Assembly (NCBI RefSeq): GCF_002165575.1
Contig: NZ_MXQF01000016.1
Coordinates: 62,001-126,000, forward strand
DNA length: 64,000 nucleotides
Direction: 5' to 3'
Source: Pseudoalteromonas sp. A601
GTDB lineage: Bacteria > Pseudomonadota > Gammaproteobacteria > Enterobacterales > Alteromonadaceae
Every line of letters starts with the position of its first letter. Position 1 is the stretch's first letter. Shown here one piece after another: positions 16,736 to 28,879 of the stretch. The notes beneath the pieces are model-generated. The model did not search any database and had not been told where the DNA came from. It was given only the letters and a program-made list of their open reading frames with translations. The position numbers and the translations under genes are program-made.

Positions 16736-19555
16736 ATGGAAAACATTGAAGTCCGAGGCGCCCGCACGCACAATTTAAAAGACATCAGCCTAACCATTCC
16801 CCGTGATAAGTTAATTGTTATCACTGGCCTATCTGGTTCTGGTAAATCGTCTTTAGCATTTGATACCTTATATGCAGAAGGGCAACGTCGGTATGTAGAA
16901 TCTTTATCTGCTTACGCCAGACAGTTTTTATCATTAATGGAAAAACCCGATGTTGATCACATCGAAGGTCTTTCACCTGCAATCTCCATAGAGCAAAAAT
17001 CTACCTCACATAACCCTCGCTCTACTGTAGGAACCATTACCGAAATTTACGATTACCTGCGTTTATTATTTGCTCGTGTTGGTGAGCCTCGCTGCCCTAC
17101 CCATGACTTACCGCTTGCAGCGCAAACTGTAAGCCAAATGGTTGATACTGTTTTGGCCTTTGAAGAAGGCAGTAAGCTGATGATGCTTGCTCCGGTAGTA
17201 AAAGAACGCAAAGGCGAGCATGTAAAGTTACTCGAACAGTTAGCAAGCCAAGGCTATATTCGCGCCCGTATTGATGGTGAAGTGTGTGACTTATCTGATC
17301 CACCAACCTTAGAACTACATAAAAAGCACACCATTGAAGTTGTGGTCGACCGTTTTAAAGTCAAATATGGTATACAGCAGCGCTTAGCTGAATCATTTGA
17401 AACAGCCCTTGAGTTGTCGTCTGGTGTTGCAACAATTGCTTCAATGGATAATGACGGCAGCGAAGAGTTATTGCTATCAGCAAACTTTGCCTGCCCGACA
17501 TGTGGCTACGCTATGACCGAACTTGAGCCTCGTTTATTCTCATTCAACAACCCTGCAGGCGCATGTCAAAGCTGTGATGGTTTAGGTGTTAGGCAGTATT
17601 TTGACCCAAACCGCGTTATTCAAAACCCAGAGCTTAGTTTATCAGGCGGTGCCATTAAAGGCTGGGACAAACGTAGCTTTTACTATTTCCAAATGCTACA
17701 AGCCGTTGCCGAGCATTATAAATTTGATTTAGAAGTACCCTTTCAAGAGCTTAGTAACGACGCTAAAAAAGTCATTTTAGAAGGCTCAGGCAGCACTAAA
17801 ATTGCCTTTAATTACCGCAATGATCGAGGCGACTTAATTACTCGCAACCACGAGTTTGAAGGTGTGCTCAATAATATGAATCGCCGTTACCGCGAAACTG
17901 AATCTAATTCTGTTCGTGAAGAACTGGCAAAATATCAAACCAGCCAAGCTTGCCCAAGCTGTAAAGGCTCACGATTACGCCAAGAAGCACGTAGTGTGTT
18001 TATCGGCCAAACAAACTTACCTGATATTACGTCAATGAGTATTGGCGAAGCGATGGACTTTTTCGAAGAGCTTACTTTAACTGGACAACGAGGCCAAATA
18101 GCAGAAAAAATACTAAAAGAAATTCGCGATCGTTTATCATTTTTGATTAACGTTGGTTTGAACTATCTATCATTAGAGCGCAGCGCCGATACACTTTCAG
18201 GCGGTGAAGCGCAGCGTATTCGCCTAGCGAGCCAAATTGGCGCAGGCTTAGTTGGTGTTATGTACGTGCTTGATGAGCCATCTATTGGCCTGCATCAACG
18301 TGATAACGACCGCTTATTACAAACACTGATTCATCTACGCGACTTAGGCAATACCGTTATAGTGGTAGAGCACGATGAAGACGCAATCCGCGCCGCCGAC
18401 CATATCATTGATATTGGCCCTGGTGCTGGTGTGCACGGTGGTTATGTCATTGCTGAAGGTACGCGTGATGACATTTTAGCCAGCGAAAAATCTGTCACTG
18501 GGCAGTTCTTATCTGGCAAGCGCAAAATTGAAGTACCTAAAGAGCGCCATCTGATCAATGATAAATGGCTTGAGTTATTTGGCGCTACAGGTAATAACCT
18601 TAAAAATGTCGACTTGCAGATTCCATTTGGCTTGATGACCTGTATTACTGGGGTGTCTGGCTCAGGTAAGTCAACCCTCATTAACGATACCTTATTCAAA
18701 TTAGCACACACCGAGCTAAATGGTGCAACCACCGCAGAAGCCGCTCCTTATAAAGAAATTAAAGGGCTTGAACACTTTGATAAAGTAATCGATATTGATC
18801 AAAGCCCCATTGGCCGCACACCACGCTCAAACCCTGCGACCTATACCGGTATATTTACCGGTATTCGTGAACTATTTGCCGGTACTCAAGAAGCTCGCTC
18901 TCGAGGCTATAAAGTTGGCCGCTTTAGCTTTAATGTTAAAGGTGGTCGCTGTGAAGCCTGCCAAGGCGATGGTGTTATCAAAGTAGAAATGCACTTTTTA
19001 CCTGATGTTTATGTACCCTGTGATGTATGTAAAGGTCAACGCTATAACCGTGAAACCTTAGAAGTACAGTACAAAGGTAAGAATATTCACCAAGTGCTCG
19101 AAATGACGGTTGAAGATGCCCATGACTATTTTGATAAAATCCCAGCAATTGCACGCAAGCTAAAAACCTTAATGGATGTAGGACTCTCTTATATTCGCTT
19201 AGGTCAAGCCGCTACAACACTCTCAGGTGGTGAAGCACAGCGTGTTAAACTGGCTCGTGAGCTGTCTAAGCGCGATACCGGTAAAACTCTGTACATTCTT
19301 GATGAACCAACTACAGGCTTGCACTTTGCTGACATCGAGCAGCTATTAGTTGTACTGCATCGCTTACGTGACCACGGTAATACTATTGTGGTGATTGAGC
19401 ACAACCTTGATGTGATAAAAACCGCAGACTGGATTGTTGATTTAGGCCCTGAAGGCGGTGCTGGCGGCGGTGAAATATTAATCGCAGGCACACCTGAAGA
19501 AGTCGCTGAGTGTGAGCGTTCACATACCGGGCATTATTTAAAAGCTCTACTTTAA
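16736..19555 (+). CDS. uvrA: Excinuclease ABC subunit A (UvrA)
   Basis: Damage-recognition ATPase of nucleotide excision repair, forming a dimer that loads UvrB. It is 939 residues, close to the 940 of E. coli. Two ABC modules are visible: Walker [13 protein letters not shown] and [13 protein letters not shown], signature [16 protein letters not shown] and [15 protein letters not shown], and Walker B LDEPSIGL and LDEPTTGL. Zinc fingers are formed by CPTC...CQSC and CEAC...CDVC. Upstream in-frame TTG (16715) and ATG (16721) codons exist, but the ATG at 16736 gives the family N terminus [16 protein letters not shown] could not find a convincing LexA box in the upstream gap. Confidence 0.97.
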   Translation: MENIEVRGARTHNLKDISLTIPRDKLIVITGLSGSGKSSLAFDTLYAEGQRRYVESLSAYARQFLSLMEKPDVDHIEGLSPAISIEQKSTSHNPRSTVGTITEIYDYLRLLFARVGEPRCPTHDLPLAAQTVSQMVDTVLAFEEGSKLMMLAPVVKERKGEHVKLLEQLASQGYIRARIDGEVCDLSDPPTLELHKKHTIEVVVDRFKVKYGIQQRLAESFETALELSSGVATIASMDNDGSEELLLSANFACPTCGYAMTELEPRLFSFNNPAGACQSCDGLGVRQYFDPNRVIQNPELSLSGGAIKGWDKRSFYYFQMLQAVAEHYKFDLEVPFQELSNDAKKVILEGSGSTKIAFNYRNDRGDLITRNHEFEGVLNNMNRRYRETESNSVREELAKYQTSQACPSCKGSRLRQEARSVFIGQTNLPDITSMSIGEAMDFFEELTLTGQRGQIAEKILKEIRDRLSFLINVGLNYLSLERSADTLSGGEAQRIRLASQIGAGLVGVMYVLDEPSIGLHQRDNDRLLQTLIHLRDLGNTVIVVEHDEDAIRAADHIIDIGPGAGVHGGYVIAEGTRDDILASEKSVTGQFLSGKRKIEVPKERHLINDKWLELFGATGNNLKNVDLQIPFGLMTCITGVSGSGKSTLINDTLFKLAHTELNGATTAEAAPYKEIKGLEHFDKVIDIDQSPIGRTPRSNPATYTGIFTGIRELFAGTQEARSRGYKVGRFSFNVKGGRCEACQGDGVIKVEMHFLPDVYVPCDVCKGQRYNRETLEVQYKGKNIHQVLEMTVEDAHDYFDKIPAIARKLKTLMDVGLSYIRLGQAATTLSGGEAQRVKLARELSKRDTGKTLYILDEPTTGLHFADIEQLLVVLHRLRDHGNTIVVIEHNLDVIKTADWIVDLGPEGGAGGGEILIAGTPEEVAECERSHTGHYLKALL

Positions 19556-19572
19556 ACAATAAAGGACAAGGA

Positions 19573-19641
19573 ATGTTACGATACTTTAAAGTAGCAAAAT
19601 GGCGTGCAAATAGGCTGATAAAGCAAAAAGCACAGCTTTAA
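19573..19641 (+). CDS. Candidate 22-residue basic small protein
   Basis: A 22-codon frame begins 15 bp after the region of the uvrA stop and is preceded by AAAGGACAAGGA, a plausible ribosome site. The peptide MLRYFKVAKWRANRLIKQKA plus two residues is strongly basic, with aromatic and aliphatic residues spaced as in an amphipathic helix. I know of no family for it. It could be a leader or small protein co-transcribed with uvrA, or chance. Confidence 0.35.
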   Translation: MLRYFKVAKWRANRLIKQKAQL

Positions 19642-19671
19642 GCCTTATAAAGCACGCCTTATATAAAGTAT

Positions 19672-20484
19672 TTAATTTTCAAAGTATGGATTTATTAACT
19701 TAAGCTCTGTTGCTTTATCTACTTGGTAGGGCAATGATTTTAAGTCCTCTAAAAAGTAACTATCAAATAATTGACTAAACGCCCCGTTTTGCTCCATTTT
19801 AAGCAACCCTTTTTCAATCGCATTGGCGAGCTCGGGCTTTTCTTTTGATACAAAATAATAAAATGCAGCTGGATAACTAATAAACAGGTTAGGCACAATC
19901 GCTAAGTCAGGATTATCAACCTCATTAAGCTCAGACGTTACTTCTATAAATGAACGCGGGAAGTACTCTATTTTACCTTTGGCTGTCAAAGCAAACATTG
20001 CTTCGTAGTTCGCAAATGGCCTGACGGTTAACCCGTTATGAGCCAATATTTTTGTATCTGGCCAATCATGCCCTTGAGCTGCGCTTAGTTGTTCGAGTTG
20101 TTCAATAGTGCTTATTTTTTCAAATAATGGTAGCAGCTGGCGATTAGTTACGAGCGCGCGTTTACCAATATAACCGCGATATAGTGGGATCTTTATTGCT
20201 ATAGCCAAGGTTTCTCGTTCTGGGCTGGTCATACTCCAGTATAAATCGACATTATTATCTTCTAAGCTAATCAAAGTGCGTTGTTGATGTGGATGTACAA
20301 TAACGTGGTTAATTTTAGCAGGGTATTGTGCCGCTATAAGGGCTTGCTCTAACAAGATGCTTAAGTATTCATCACGCTTATATTGTGCTCTCGGCTCTTG
20401 GGCTACATTAATGGTTTGTGCAGTCAGCGTAGCGCAATAAAACAATACCGCGTGTATGGGCAAATAAAAAAAGGCTCGTTTCAT
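19672..20484 (-). CDS. Periplasmic solute-binding-like protein (SBP_bac_3 fold)
   Basis: Exported protein of 270 residues with a signal peptide (MKRAFFYLPIHAVLFYCATLTAQ). The mature part fits a type II periplasmic binding fold: an early VDLYWSMTSPERETLA strand-turn, a hinge region, and the ending LLKMEQNGAFSQLFDSYFL typical of family 3 solute-binding proteins. No ABC permease or ATPase gene is adjacent, so it may act as a sensor or orphan binding protein. The next minus-strand gene upstream is a c-di-GMP enzyme, 63 bp away, which raises the possibility of a shared operon. Confidence 0.7.
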   Translation of the reverse strand: MKRAFFYLPIHAVLFYCATLTAQTINVAQEPRAQYKRDEYLSILLEQALIAAQYPAKINHVIVHPHQQRTLISLEDNNVDLYWSMTSPERETLAIAIKIPLYRGYIGKRALVTNRQLLPLFEKISTIEQLEQLSAAQGHDWPDTKILAHNGLTVRPFANYEAMFALTAKGKIEYFPRSFIEVTSELNEVDNPDLAIVPNLFISYPAAFYYFVSKEKPELANAIEKGLLKMEQNGAFSQLFDSYFLEDLKSLPYQVDKATELKLINPYFEN

Positions 20485-20547
20485 TTGGGCTAATAAAGAG
20501 TGTTTTTTCTAAACTACACGCTGGTGAGTAATTACTCAAGTATAAAG

Positions 20548-22335
20548 TTATAAAGCGTGCTTATCCGGATTAAGCCTAACCACGGCAGGTGCAGGGCTTC
20601 GTCGCTTACAAACAAATAAATGACTTTCTCGGTATCGTTTTGCTTCTTTTTTAGCATCAGTTGCAAGCGCAGCCACTTGGTGACTGTTGTTACATAGAGC
20701 TAAATCAGGCTCTACTAGACCTATTGATAAGGTGAGTAATGGCACAAACTGCTTTTGCCCTTCACGATTACTTGCCCAATAGCCACCACTGGCGATATGC
20801 TCAGGAGTAAAAAATGCACGAGCTTTGGCTTCAAAATCATTAATTATGTAATTACACACGAGAGTGGCTTCATCACTGTCAAATACCACCATAAAGTCAT
20901 CCCCTCCTATATGACCAACAAAACTAGGGATATTAGTACAGGCCTTTACAATGACATCAGCTAATAGCTTGATCACACTATCGCCGCTGGCATAACCATA
21001 CAGGTCATTAAATTGCTTAAAGTGATTTAAGTCTATATACGCAAGAGAGAAACCATTTTTACCGCGTAAGCGGTGTTCGATAGCTTCATTTATTGCCACA
21101 TTACCCGGTAACATAGTCAGTGGATTTGCATGCTGCGCATGACGAATTTTTTCATCGGTAATGTGCTTTAAAATATCGCGCAATGGTGCCAAACCTAAAT
21201 ATTGTTCTTCGCGCGTAATTATAATATGGCGTCGAATATCAAAGTCGTTTTCGGTAATTTGTTGGCTTACCGTATCAAGCAATTGGTTTTCATCTACAAT
21301 TAACGGCTGCTTATGCATTAAAGCCGTGACAGGTTGTTTATCATAAAGTGCATGTCCATAAGGTGCGGCAAATACTTCGGTCAGTTGGTCTTTATGTAAT
21401 AAGCCTACAGGCTGCTGTTGCTCGTTTAATACGGCAATACTGATTATTGTTTTATCTTGTTCAAATATTTTATGAGCATCTTTACAACGTGTTTCACTGA
21501 CGATGGCGGCTTGCTCTACGGCCAACCAACCGATCGCCATTGATTGTTCAAACTGATTACTTAAAGGTGTGAAATTAAGCTGCTCTATTTGCGGGCTTTT
21601 AAATTCTGCACTTGGTTTTCTACTCGGCCGTTCGAGTAAAAACCCCTGTGCATTTACTATGCCTAAACTTTCTAATAAATAAAGCTCTTCAATGCGCTCT
21701 ATACCCTCTGCAATGACTTCTGTATTAGTCACTTTGGCAAGTTCGATAATCGATTTTAAAAACTCTTTTTTCACCACACTCTGATCGCAATGATCAATAA
21801 AGTAACGGTCTATTTTTACAAAGTCAGGGCACAACTCAGACCATTGCTTTAAACCCGAGTAACCAGCCCCTAAGTCATCAATCGCTATAGAGAAACCAAG
21901 TTTGCGGTAGTGCGCAATCGTTTTTAATAATAAAAAGCCATCATCTACTTTTTCTTGCTCGGTTACTTCAATAACAACCCGACTTGCGATGAGGCCAAAG
22001 TGTTCAATAAGATGTAAGGTTTCACCATTAGGATGACATGGATCAAGGAGTGTTTTTGGGCTAACATTTAAGAACAATTTACCCTGCAATTTTAATTTCA
22101 CAAAGTTTTCAATCGCCTTTGAACGACATAACAACTCTAATTCTGAAATTTTATCATAACTGATTGCTGCACTAAAAAGCTCGCTCGGCATTTCTAGCAG
22201 GCTATTTTTAGGGCCGCGACTTAATGCTTCATAACCTAGTATGTGCTTATTAGAAATATCAAAAATCGGTTGGAATAAGGTTGTTATATTACTGTTGTGT
22301 AATATTTTTTCTAATGTAATTCGCTGAATACTCAC
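20548..22335 (-). CDS. EAL-CBS-GGDEF c-di-GMP enzyme
   Basis: Cytoplasmic protein of 595 residues with EAL first (about 10-240), a central CBS-like region (about 275-395) and GGDEF last (about 410-575). The EAL catalytic set is complete: Glu36 in YEALSR, Asn90, Glu123 in EVTE, the Asp pair 153-154 in DDLGAG, Lys174, Glu210 and Gln230. Phosphodiesterase activity is therefore likely. The GGDEF motif reads GGDDF (477-481), with Asp in place of the metal-binding Glu, and no RxxD inhibition site is visible just before it. Cyclase activity is therefore uncertain. CBS pairs often bind adenine nucleotides, so it may sense energy status. Confidence 0.88.
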   Translation of the reverse strand: MSIQRITLEKILHNSNITTLFQPIFDISNKHILGYEALSRGPKNSLLEMPSELFSAAISYDKISELELLCRSKAIENFVKLKLQGKLFLNVSPKTLLDPCHPNGETLHLIEHFGLIASRVVIEVTEQEKVDDGFLLLKTIAHYRKLGFSIAIDDLGAGYSGLKQWSELCPDFVKIDRYFIDHCDQSVVKKEFLKSIIELAKVTNTEVIAEGIERIEELYLLESLGIVNAQGFLLERPSRKPSAEFKSPQIEQLNFTPLSNQFEQSMAIGWLAVEQAAIVSETRCKDAHKIFEQDKTIISIAVLNEQQQPVGLLHKDQLTEVFAAPYGHALYDKQPVTALMHKQPLIVDENQLLDTVSQQITENDFDIRRHIIITREEQYLGLAPLRDILKHITDEKIRHAQHANPLTMLPGNVAINEAIEHRLRGKNGFSLAYIDLNHFKQFNDLYGYASGDSVIKLLADVIVKACTNIPSFVGHIGGDDFMVVFDSDEATLVCNYIINDFEAKARAFFTPEHIASGGYWASNREGQKQFVPLLTLSIGLVEPDLALCNNSHQVAALATDAKKEAKRYRESHLFVCKRRSPAPAVVRLNPDKHAL

Positions 22336-22403
22336 CTAGCACCAAACCGACAGTTATTATTAAGAGGCGGTTAAAGTAGCAACTAAGTATGACAGTTATA
22401 TGT

Positions 22404-22934
22404 CTAATCCGCCAGCTCAGCTTCAACTTGCTCAAAGTGAGCTATGGCTTCAATCATATCAAGCTCAGCCGTTTTATATTCTACGCTGTTGTTAAGCCCT
22501 TTATCAGCAATAGCTTGCACCATAGCTCCATGAACAAGTAGCTCTTTAATGTGATAGCAAATGGGTTGTTCGAAGCTAGGTAACTTTTTACCACGTAGGT
22601 AATCACTTGCAATTTTTTCAACTGGTAAACTCGTCATGTCCGCGGCAGCAGCATTTAGGCTAACTAAATAGTTCGTACATTGCGGAACCTCAACAGTGAG
22701 ATCTTTCAATAATGATTGCGACAGTGTCACTAGTTTCGCTGATTCTTTTTGTAATTTATTCGCATCATTATTGATATTAATAATATCTAATACATATACT
22801 GCTTGATTACGATATTGCTCAAGTAAGGTTAATTGCACTGGCTCATCGAGTTGTTCAGAGTGTGTAGATTCAGTATTGTCACCACATGCACTAAGCATGA
22901 TTAAAAGGCTGGCGAGAAGAAGTGACTTAAGCAT
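22404..22934 (-). CDS. Small lipoprotein of unknown function
   Basis: Protein of about 176 residues. Starting at the ATG ending at 22934 it has a clear lipoprotein signal, MLKSLLLASLLIMLSACGDN; a longer frame begins with a GTG at 22988 but would spoil that signal. The mature part is mostly helical with Asp, Glu and Leu and four cysteines including the lipidated one. I recognise no domain. It is separated from the secDF block by a REP-like pair and a terminator. Confidence 0.7.
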   Translation of the reverse strand: MLKSLLLASLLIMLSACGDNTESTHSEQLDEPVQLTLLEQYRNQAVYVLDIININNDANKLQKESAKLVTLSQSLLKDLTVEVPQCTNYLVSLNAAAADMTSLPVEKIASDYLRGKKLPSFEQPICYHIKELLVHGAMVQAIADKGLNNSVEYKTAELDMIEAIAHFEQVEAELAD

Positions 22935-23015
22935 AAAGTGGTAACTTGTATGAAAACGAAGAATAATGCTTATTATATGAAAAATCACGTTCTAGAAACA
23001 GCAATAATTAAATTC

Positions 23016-23098
23016 GTAGGAGAGCGCTTTAGCGCCGATAAGCTTTACACATAACCCTAAGCTTAAAGACAGTTACGGCTGAAGCTTGTTCCTGCAAT
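23016..23098. repeat. GTAG-type REP pair (inverted)
   Basis: A unit beginning GTAGGAGAGCGCTTTAGCGC (from 23016) contains the palindrome GCGCTTTAGCGC. A related unit lies in inverted orientation at about 23071-23098, reading GCAGGAACAAGCTTCAGC on the minus strand. The GTAG start and short G+C-rich hairpin are hallmarks of REP sequences mobilised by RAYT transposases. Both units lie downstream of secF and upstream of the lipoprotein gene. Confidence 0.6.
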
Positions 23099-23100
23099 AA

Positions 23101-23125
23101 AAAAACCGCTCAAAGAGCGGTTTTT
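23101..23125 (-). terminator. Rho-independent terminator of the secDF operon
   Basis: AAAAACCGCTC / GAGCGGTTTTT, an 11 bp perfect stem with a 3-base loop and a T run on the minus strand, 35 bp past secF. Confidence 0.92.
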
Positions 23126-23160
23126 AAAAGTACATTTAGTTCTGCTGTTTAGAGCAACAT

Positions 23161-24111
23161 CTAAGGCATTGGATCTAAATCGGCACCTTCTTTTTCAATC
23201 ACTTCAGGGATTAAGTCTTCTTTACTCACACCCATAGCAATGGCTACCGCACTGGCAACATATATTGATGAATACGTACCAATAAAAACACCAAACAATA
23301 ATGCAGTGGCAAAGCCATGAATTGTTTGTCCGCCCCATACAAATAGTGCAATCAATACCAAAATAGTGGTGATTGATGTAACCAATGTACGGTTAAGTGT
23401 TTGCGTAAGCGAGATATCGATAATCTCTATCGTGTCGTCAATACGAACTTTACGAAAGTTCTCACGAATACGGTCAGATACAACAATGGTATCGTTAAGT
23501 GAATAGCCTATTACTGCAAGTATTGCAGCAAGAATGGTTAAATCAAACTCCAAACCAAGTACTGAGAACAAGCCTAAAGTAATAATAACGTCATGCATAA
23601 GTGCCGAAACCGCACCTAAGGCAAAACGCCACTCAAAACGAAATGCAACGTAAATCAAGATACAGATAAGTGCAGTTAACATGGCTAGGCCACCCTGCTC
23701 TTTTAAGTCTTCACCGACACTTGGGCCAACAAACTCAATACGGCGCATTACTACACTGTCATCAGCTTGTTTTAATGCTGCAATTACTTGATTACCAATT
23801 ACTTCAGCTTTTACGTCATCGCCACGCGGTGCTAAACGCACTAATATCTCTTGGCTAGAACCAAATAACTGTACCGATGCGTCAGCAAAGTTGTTTTCAG
23901 CCAGGACCGCACGCACTTTTTTTAAGTCCGCTGGCTGTGAAAAACCTACTTCAACGGCCGTACCACCAGTAAAGTCCAAACCAAAGTTTAAGCCCTTTAC
24001 AAAAATAGAAGCTAATGAAGCTAAAATAAGTAGCGTTGAGATACCCATTGCAACTTTTCGTAACGACATGAACTTTAACGTTCTGCCGCCTAATTTTAAA
24101 ATTTGCATCAT
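23161..24111 (-). CDS. secF: Protein translocase subunit SecF
   Basis: Inner-membrane partner of SecD that uses the proton-motive force to aid protein export. It is 316 residues with six membrane helices and a periplasmic domain between the first two. The N terminus has LNFGLDFTGGTAVEVGF, the SecF consensus, and the fourth-fifth helix region has VIGYSLNDTIVVSDRIREN. It follows secD after 6 bp. E. coli SecF is 323 residues, so length is normal. Confidence 0.97.
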   Translation of the reverse strand: MMQILKLGGRTLKFMSLRKVAMGISTLLILASLASIFVKGLNFGLDFTGGTAVEVGFSQPADLKKVRAVLAENNFADASVQLFGSSQEILVRLAPRGDDVKAEVIGNQVIAALKQADDSVVMRRIEFVGPSVGEDLKEQGGLAMLTALICILIYVAFRFEWRFALGAVSALMHDVIITLGLFSVLGLEFDLTILAAILAVIGYSLNDTIVVSDRIRENFRKVRIDDTIEIIDISLTQTLNRTLVTSITTILVLIALFVWGGQTIHGFATALLFGVFIGTYSSIYVASAVAIAMGVSKEDLIPEVIEKEGADLDPMP

Positions 24112-24117
24112 CGCTCC

Positions 24118-25977
24118 TTAAATTGACAGCTTATCGACACGTTTACCACCGATAAATAAGTTGATCACGGCACGCGTGCCAACAATGGCTGTAAACATTG
24201 AAGTCAAAATACCAATCGCTAATGTTACGGCAAAGCCTGCAATTGGACCGGTACCCACAGCAAATAAGATAATAGCTGCAATTAAAGTCGTAACATTTGC
24301 ATCAAAAATAGTACTAAATGCACTGTCGTAACCATGATGAACTGCTTGTTGCGGACTACGTCCATCAGCAAGTTCTTCACGAATACGCTCAAAGATAAGT
24401 ACATTGGCATCAACTGCCATACCGACGGTTAATACAATACCGGCAATACCTGGTAGCGTTAGTGTAGCGCCTGGAATTAACGACATCACACCAATGATCA
24501 ACACAAGGTTCGCTGCAAGAGCAATGTTTGCCACCATGCCAAAACCTTTGTAATAAACCAGCATAAATATCAGTACAAATAAGAAGCCAAGAGCAACGGC
24601 GGTCATACCTGCTTCGATATTTTCCTGTCCTAGACTTGGGCCTACAGTACGCTCTTCAACTATTTGAATTGGCGCAACAAGTGCACCTGCACGAAGTAGT
24701 AAGCTTAAGTTATGGGCTTCAGCTGGGTTATCAATCCCAGTTATACGAAATGATCGGTCAAGGCGAGCCTGAATTGTAGCGACGTTAATAACTTCTTCAA
24801 CCTTAATTGGCGGAAGCGCTTTACCGTTAGCATCTTTTTTACCTGATGGCTTATATTCGATAAATACCGTTGCCATACGTTTACCAATGGCGCGCTTAGT
24901 GAACGCATTCATTTTAGCGCCACCTTTGCTATCAAGGCTAATACTCACTTGCGGACGTTGATATTCATCGGCACCTGATTGTGCACCTGTAATGTGGCTA
25001 CCTTCAAGAATGATGCGCTTTTTAAGCACTACAGGGTAACCGTCACGGCTCATGATCATTTCTGTGCCAGCAGGAATACGCCCTTGTGCTGCCGCTGTTG
25101 GATCGGCATTTTCGTCTACTTCACGAAACTCAAGAGTTGCTGTTGCACCGAGGATTTCTTTCGCGCGAGCTGTATCTTGTACACCAGGTAATTGCACGAT
25201 AATACGCTCAGCACCTTGGCGCTGTACGTTTGGCTCTGCAACACCAATTTGGTTGATACGGTTACGAATAATAGTTTCGTTTTGCTTGATAGCGTAATCG
25301 CGAATTTCTTTAAGCTTTAAATCGCTAAGATTGGCATAAAAGGCGTTATCGTTTGAGCTGTCATCTATGAAAGTATGTAACGGGTAGCGAGACTGAAGAA
25401 AACGTTCAGCGGCATCTTTATCTTCTTCGCTGCGCATTTCAACTCGCATACGTTCGCTATTAGCGACACGGCGAATTGAGCGATAACGAAGCTTTTCACC
25501 ACGTAGGTCACTTTTATAGTCTTGCTCCATCTGTTCCAGCGCGTTATCAACGGCTGTCACCATGTCGATTTCCATCGTGAAGTGAACACCGCCACTTAAA
25601 TCCAAGCCCAACTTCATTGGATTACCACCAAGGCTCTTCAGCCAATGAGGTTGCGCCGGGGCCATATTAATGGCTGAGATGTAATCTTCGCTCAATGAAT
25701 TACGCAGTAAATCTTGCGCTTTAAGTTGCTCTTCTACGTTTTTGAAACGAACTAAAATTTGTCCATTTTCAAGTTTTGTAGATTTCACTGTTACGTTGTT
25801 ATCTTTGAGGATGCCATTTACTGTATCTAGTACACTGAGTTCAACATCAGCACCTTTTGCGCCAGAAACCTGTATGGCCGGATCGCGGCCATACAGGTTT
25901 GGTGAAGCATATAAAAGGCCGATAGCTATCACAGCGATAACAAGTAAATACTTCCATAATGGAAACTTGTTTAACAC
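24118..25977 (-). CDS. secD: Protein translocase subunit SecD
   Basis: 619 residues, close to E. coli SecD (615). One N-terminal helix ([20 protein letters not shown]) is followed by the large periplasmic P1 domain ([17 protein letters not shown]) and five C-terminal helices carrying [20 protein letters not shown], the conserved proton-path region. It forms a complex with SecF and YajC. The order yajC-secD-secF with gaps of 22 and 6 bp is the standard operon. Confidence 0.97.
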   Translation of the reverse strand: MLNKFPLWKYLLVIAVIAIGLLYASPNLYGRDPAIQVSGAKGADVELSVLDTVNGILKDNNVTVKSTKLENGQILVRFKNVEEQLKAQDLLRNSLSEDYISAINMAPAQPHWLKSLGGNPMKLGLDLSGGVHFTMEIDMVTAVDNALEQMEQDYKSDLRGEKLRYRSIRRVANSERMRVEMRSEEDKDAAERFLQSRYPLHTFIDDSSNDNAFYANLSDLKLKEIRDYAIKQNETIIRNRINQIGVAEPNVQRQGAERIIVQLPGVQDTARAKEILGATATLEFREVDENADPTAAAQGRIPAGTEMIMSRDGYPVVLKKRIILEGSHITGAQSGADEYQRPQVSISLDSKGGAKMNAFTKRAIGKRMATVFIEYKPSGKKDANGKALPPIKVEEVINVATIQARLDRSFRITGIDNPAEAHNLSLLLRAGALVAPIQIVEERTVGPSLGQENIEAGMTAVALGFLFVLIFMLVYYKGFGMVANIALAANLVLIIGVMSLIPGATLTLPGIAGIVLTVGMAVDANVLIFERIREELADGRSPQQAVHHGYDSAFSTIFDANVTTLIAAIILFAVGTGPIAGFAVTLAIGILTSMFTAIVGTRAVINLFIGGKRVDKLSI

Positions 25978-25999
25978 GTGCCTGTCCTTATTATTCTAA

Positions 26000-26338
26000 T
26001 TATAGCGACTTCATTGTGCCTTTAGGCAGTACTGCAGAAATCGCAGATTTTTGTACAGTCACTTCAGTTTGATCGTTTAATGCAATAACGATGAAGTCTT
26101 TGTCTTCGGCGATTTTTACAATTTTGCCCACTAAACCACCTTGGGTCAGTACTTCATCACCTTTTGCCATCGAGCTCATTAAGCTTTTGTGCTCTTTTAC
26201 ACGCTTAGCTTGTGGGCGGTAGATCAAAAAGTAAAACACTAAACCAAAAATAGCTAACATGATTAGCATTTCGTAACCACCACCTGCTGGGGCTGCACCA
26301 GCCGCACTTGCGTGGGCATTTGAAATAAATAAACTCAT
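26000..26338 (-). CDS. yajC: Sec translocon accessory subunit YajC
   Basis: 112 residues with one membrane helix (MLIMLAIFGLVFYFLIYRPQ) ending in the conserved YRPQAKRVKEH motif, then a small cytoplasmic beta domain (GDEVLTQGGLVGKIVKI). It associates with SecDF. GAGGAAG lies in front of the ATG. It sits 28 bp after tgt, the common tgt-yajC-secDF arrangement. Confidence 0.96.
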   Translation of the reverse strand: MSLFISNAHASAAGAAPAGGGYEMLIMLAIFGLVFYFLIYRPQAKRVKEHKSLMSSMAKGDEVLTQGGLVGKIVKIAEDKDFIVIALNDQTEVTVQKSAISAVLPKGTMKSL

Positions 26339-26366
26339 AACACTTCCTCTTTAATTTTTATAAAAT

Positions 26367-27524
<1,158 letters not shown>

Positions 27525-27634
27525 CTACTGATGTCGGTGAATAACACCAACAAGCTATAATTTAACCGCTCGATTCTACCATTAGTTACTATGGCATTAC
27601 TATTAATTGGGATAAAAGCCCAGATTAAAAGTAA

Positions 27635-27661
27635 AAAACCCCAGCATTTAGCTAGGGTTTT
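27635..27661 (-). terminator. Terminator after queA
   Basis: AAAACCCCAGC and GCTAGGGTTTT form an 11 bp stem with one G-U pair and a 5-base loop; the minus strand then runs into six T. It lies 20 bp past the queA stop. Confidence 0.8.
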
Positions 27662-27680
27662 ACTTACATCTGAGTCTTAT

Positions 27681-28712
27681 TTACTTACGGGTCAAAAACA
27701 TTGCATCACCATAACTAAAAAAGCGGTACTTTTGTTCTATCGCTGTTTGATACGCACTCATGATGTTATCTTGCCCAGAAAAAGCACTCACTAACATAAT
27801 AAGTGTTGATTCAGATAAGTGAAAATTAGTAACCATGGCATCAACTACGTTGAACTGATAGCCCGGATAAATAAAGATATCAGTATCACCAAAGTAACTG
27901 GCGAGTTCACCGCCGTGAATCTTTGCGGCAGATTCTAAAGAACGAACCGACGTGGTACCTACTGCAATTACTCGTCCACCATTTGCTTTTGCTTTAGCCA
28001 CCAAAGCAACCACTTCATCAGGCACTTCAATGTATTCCGAGTGCATAATGTGATCATCTACAGAGTCAACACGTACAGGTTGAAAAGTTCCTGCTCCTAC
28101 GTGTAACGTAACAAAGGCCATGTTAACGCCTTTCTCTTTTAGCGCGGCCATTAAAATATCGTCAAAATGGAGTCCTGCTGTGGGCGCAGCTACTGCACCA
28201 GGCTTTTCGCCATACACTGTTTGGTAACGCTTACGGTCATCGTCTGTATCTGGGCGGTCGATGTAAGGTGGTAGTGGCATGTGGCCAATATCGTTTAAAA
28301 TCTCTAATACATTTTGGCTATCGGTGAATTCTAGTTCAAACAACTCCCCTTGGCGGCCAATCATGGTTGCTTTCGCTTTACCTTCAAGTGTCAGCGTGGT
28401 GCCCTCCTTGGGTGATTTACTTGCACGCACATGAGCAAGTACTCTGTGCTCATCAAGTACACGTTCAACTAACACTTCAACTTTACCGCCAGACTCTTTT
28501 TGCCCATACATACGCGCTGGAATTACTTTGGTATTGTTAAAGACCAGTAAATCATTTTCGTTCACTAGCGCTAAAATATCGCTAAATACTTTGTGTTCAA
28601 GTGCACCTGATGGGCCATCTAAAGTAAGTAAACGGCTGCTTGTTCTATCCTCTTTTGGAAAACGAGCAATCAATTCATCAGGGAGATCAAAGCTAAAGTC
28701 AGCAACGCGCAT
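27681..28712 (-). CDS. queA: S-adenosylmethionine:tRNA ribosyltransferase-isomerase QueA
   Basis: Transfers the ribosyl group of AdoMet to preQ1-modified tRNA to make epoxyqueuosine, the step after Tgt. 343 residues, normal length. The N terminus [19 protein letters not shown] and the motifs [33 protein letters not shown] and [17 protein letters not shown] are the family signatures. It lies upstream of tgt in the same direction but is separated from it by about 190 bp and a terminator. Confidence 0.97.
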   Translation of the reverse strand: MRVADFSFDLPDELIARFPKEDRTSSRLLTLDGPSGALEHKVFSDILALVNENDLLVFNNTKVIPARMYGQKESGGKVEVLVERVLDEHRVLAHVRASKSPKEGTTLTLEGKAKATMIGRQGELFELEFTDSQNVLEILNDIGHMPLPPYIDRPDTDDDRKRYQTVYGEKPGAVAAPTAGLHFDDILMAALKEKGVNMAFVTLHVGAGTFQPVRVDSVDDHIMHSEYIEVPDEVVALVAKAKANGGRVIAVGTTSVRSLESAAKIHGGELASYFGDTDIFIYPGYQFNVVDAMVTNFHLSESTLIMLVSAFSGQDNIMSAYQTAIEQKYRFFSYGDAMFLTRK

Positions 28713-28879
28713 ATTAAATATATCCAGATCAAAAAAGTCGCGCCAAGTTTAACTGTATCAGCCGCTTTGCTCAACTAACTCAGTTATAAAATAGCCAGAA
28801 TGTTTGCTTGTGATTAGGAACAAATGGCATTATCCTAATCTATTGAATTAAGCATGGGTTAATAAGAGGTAATGACTTC

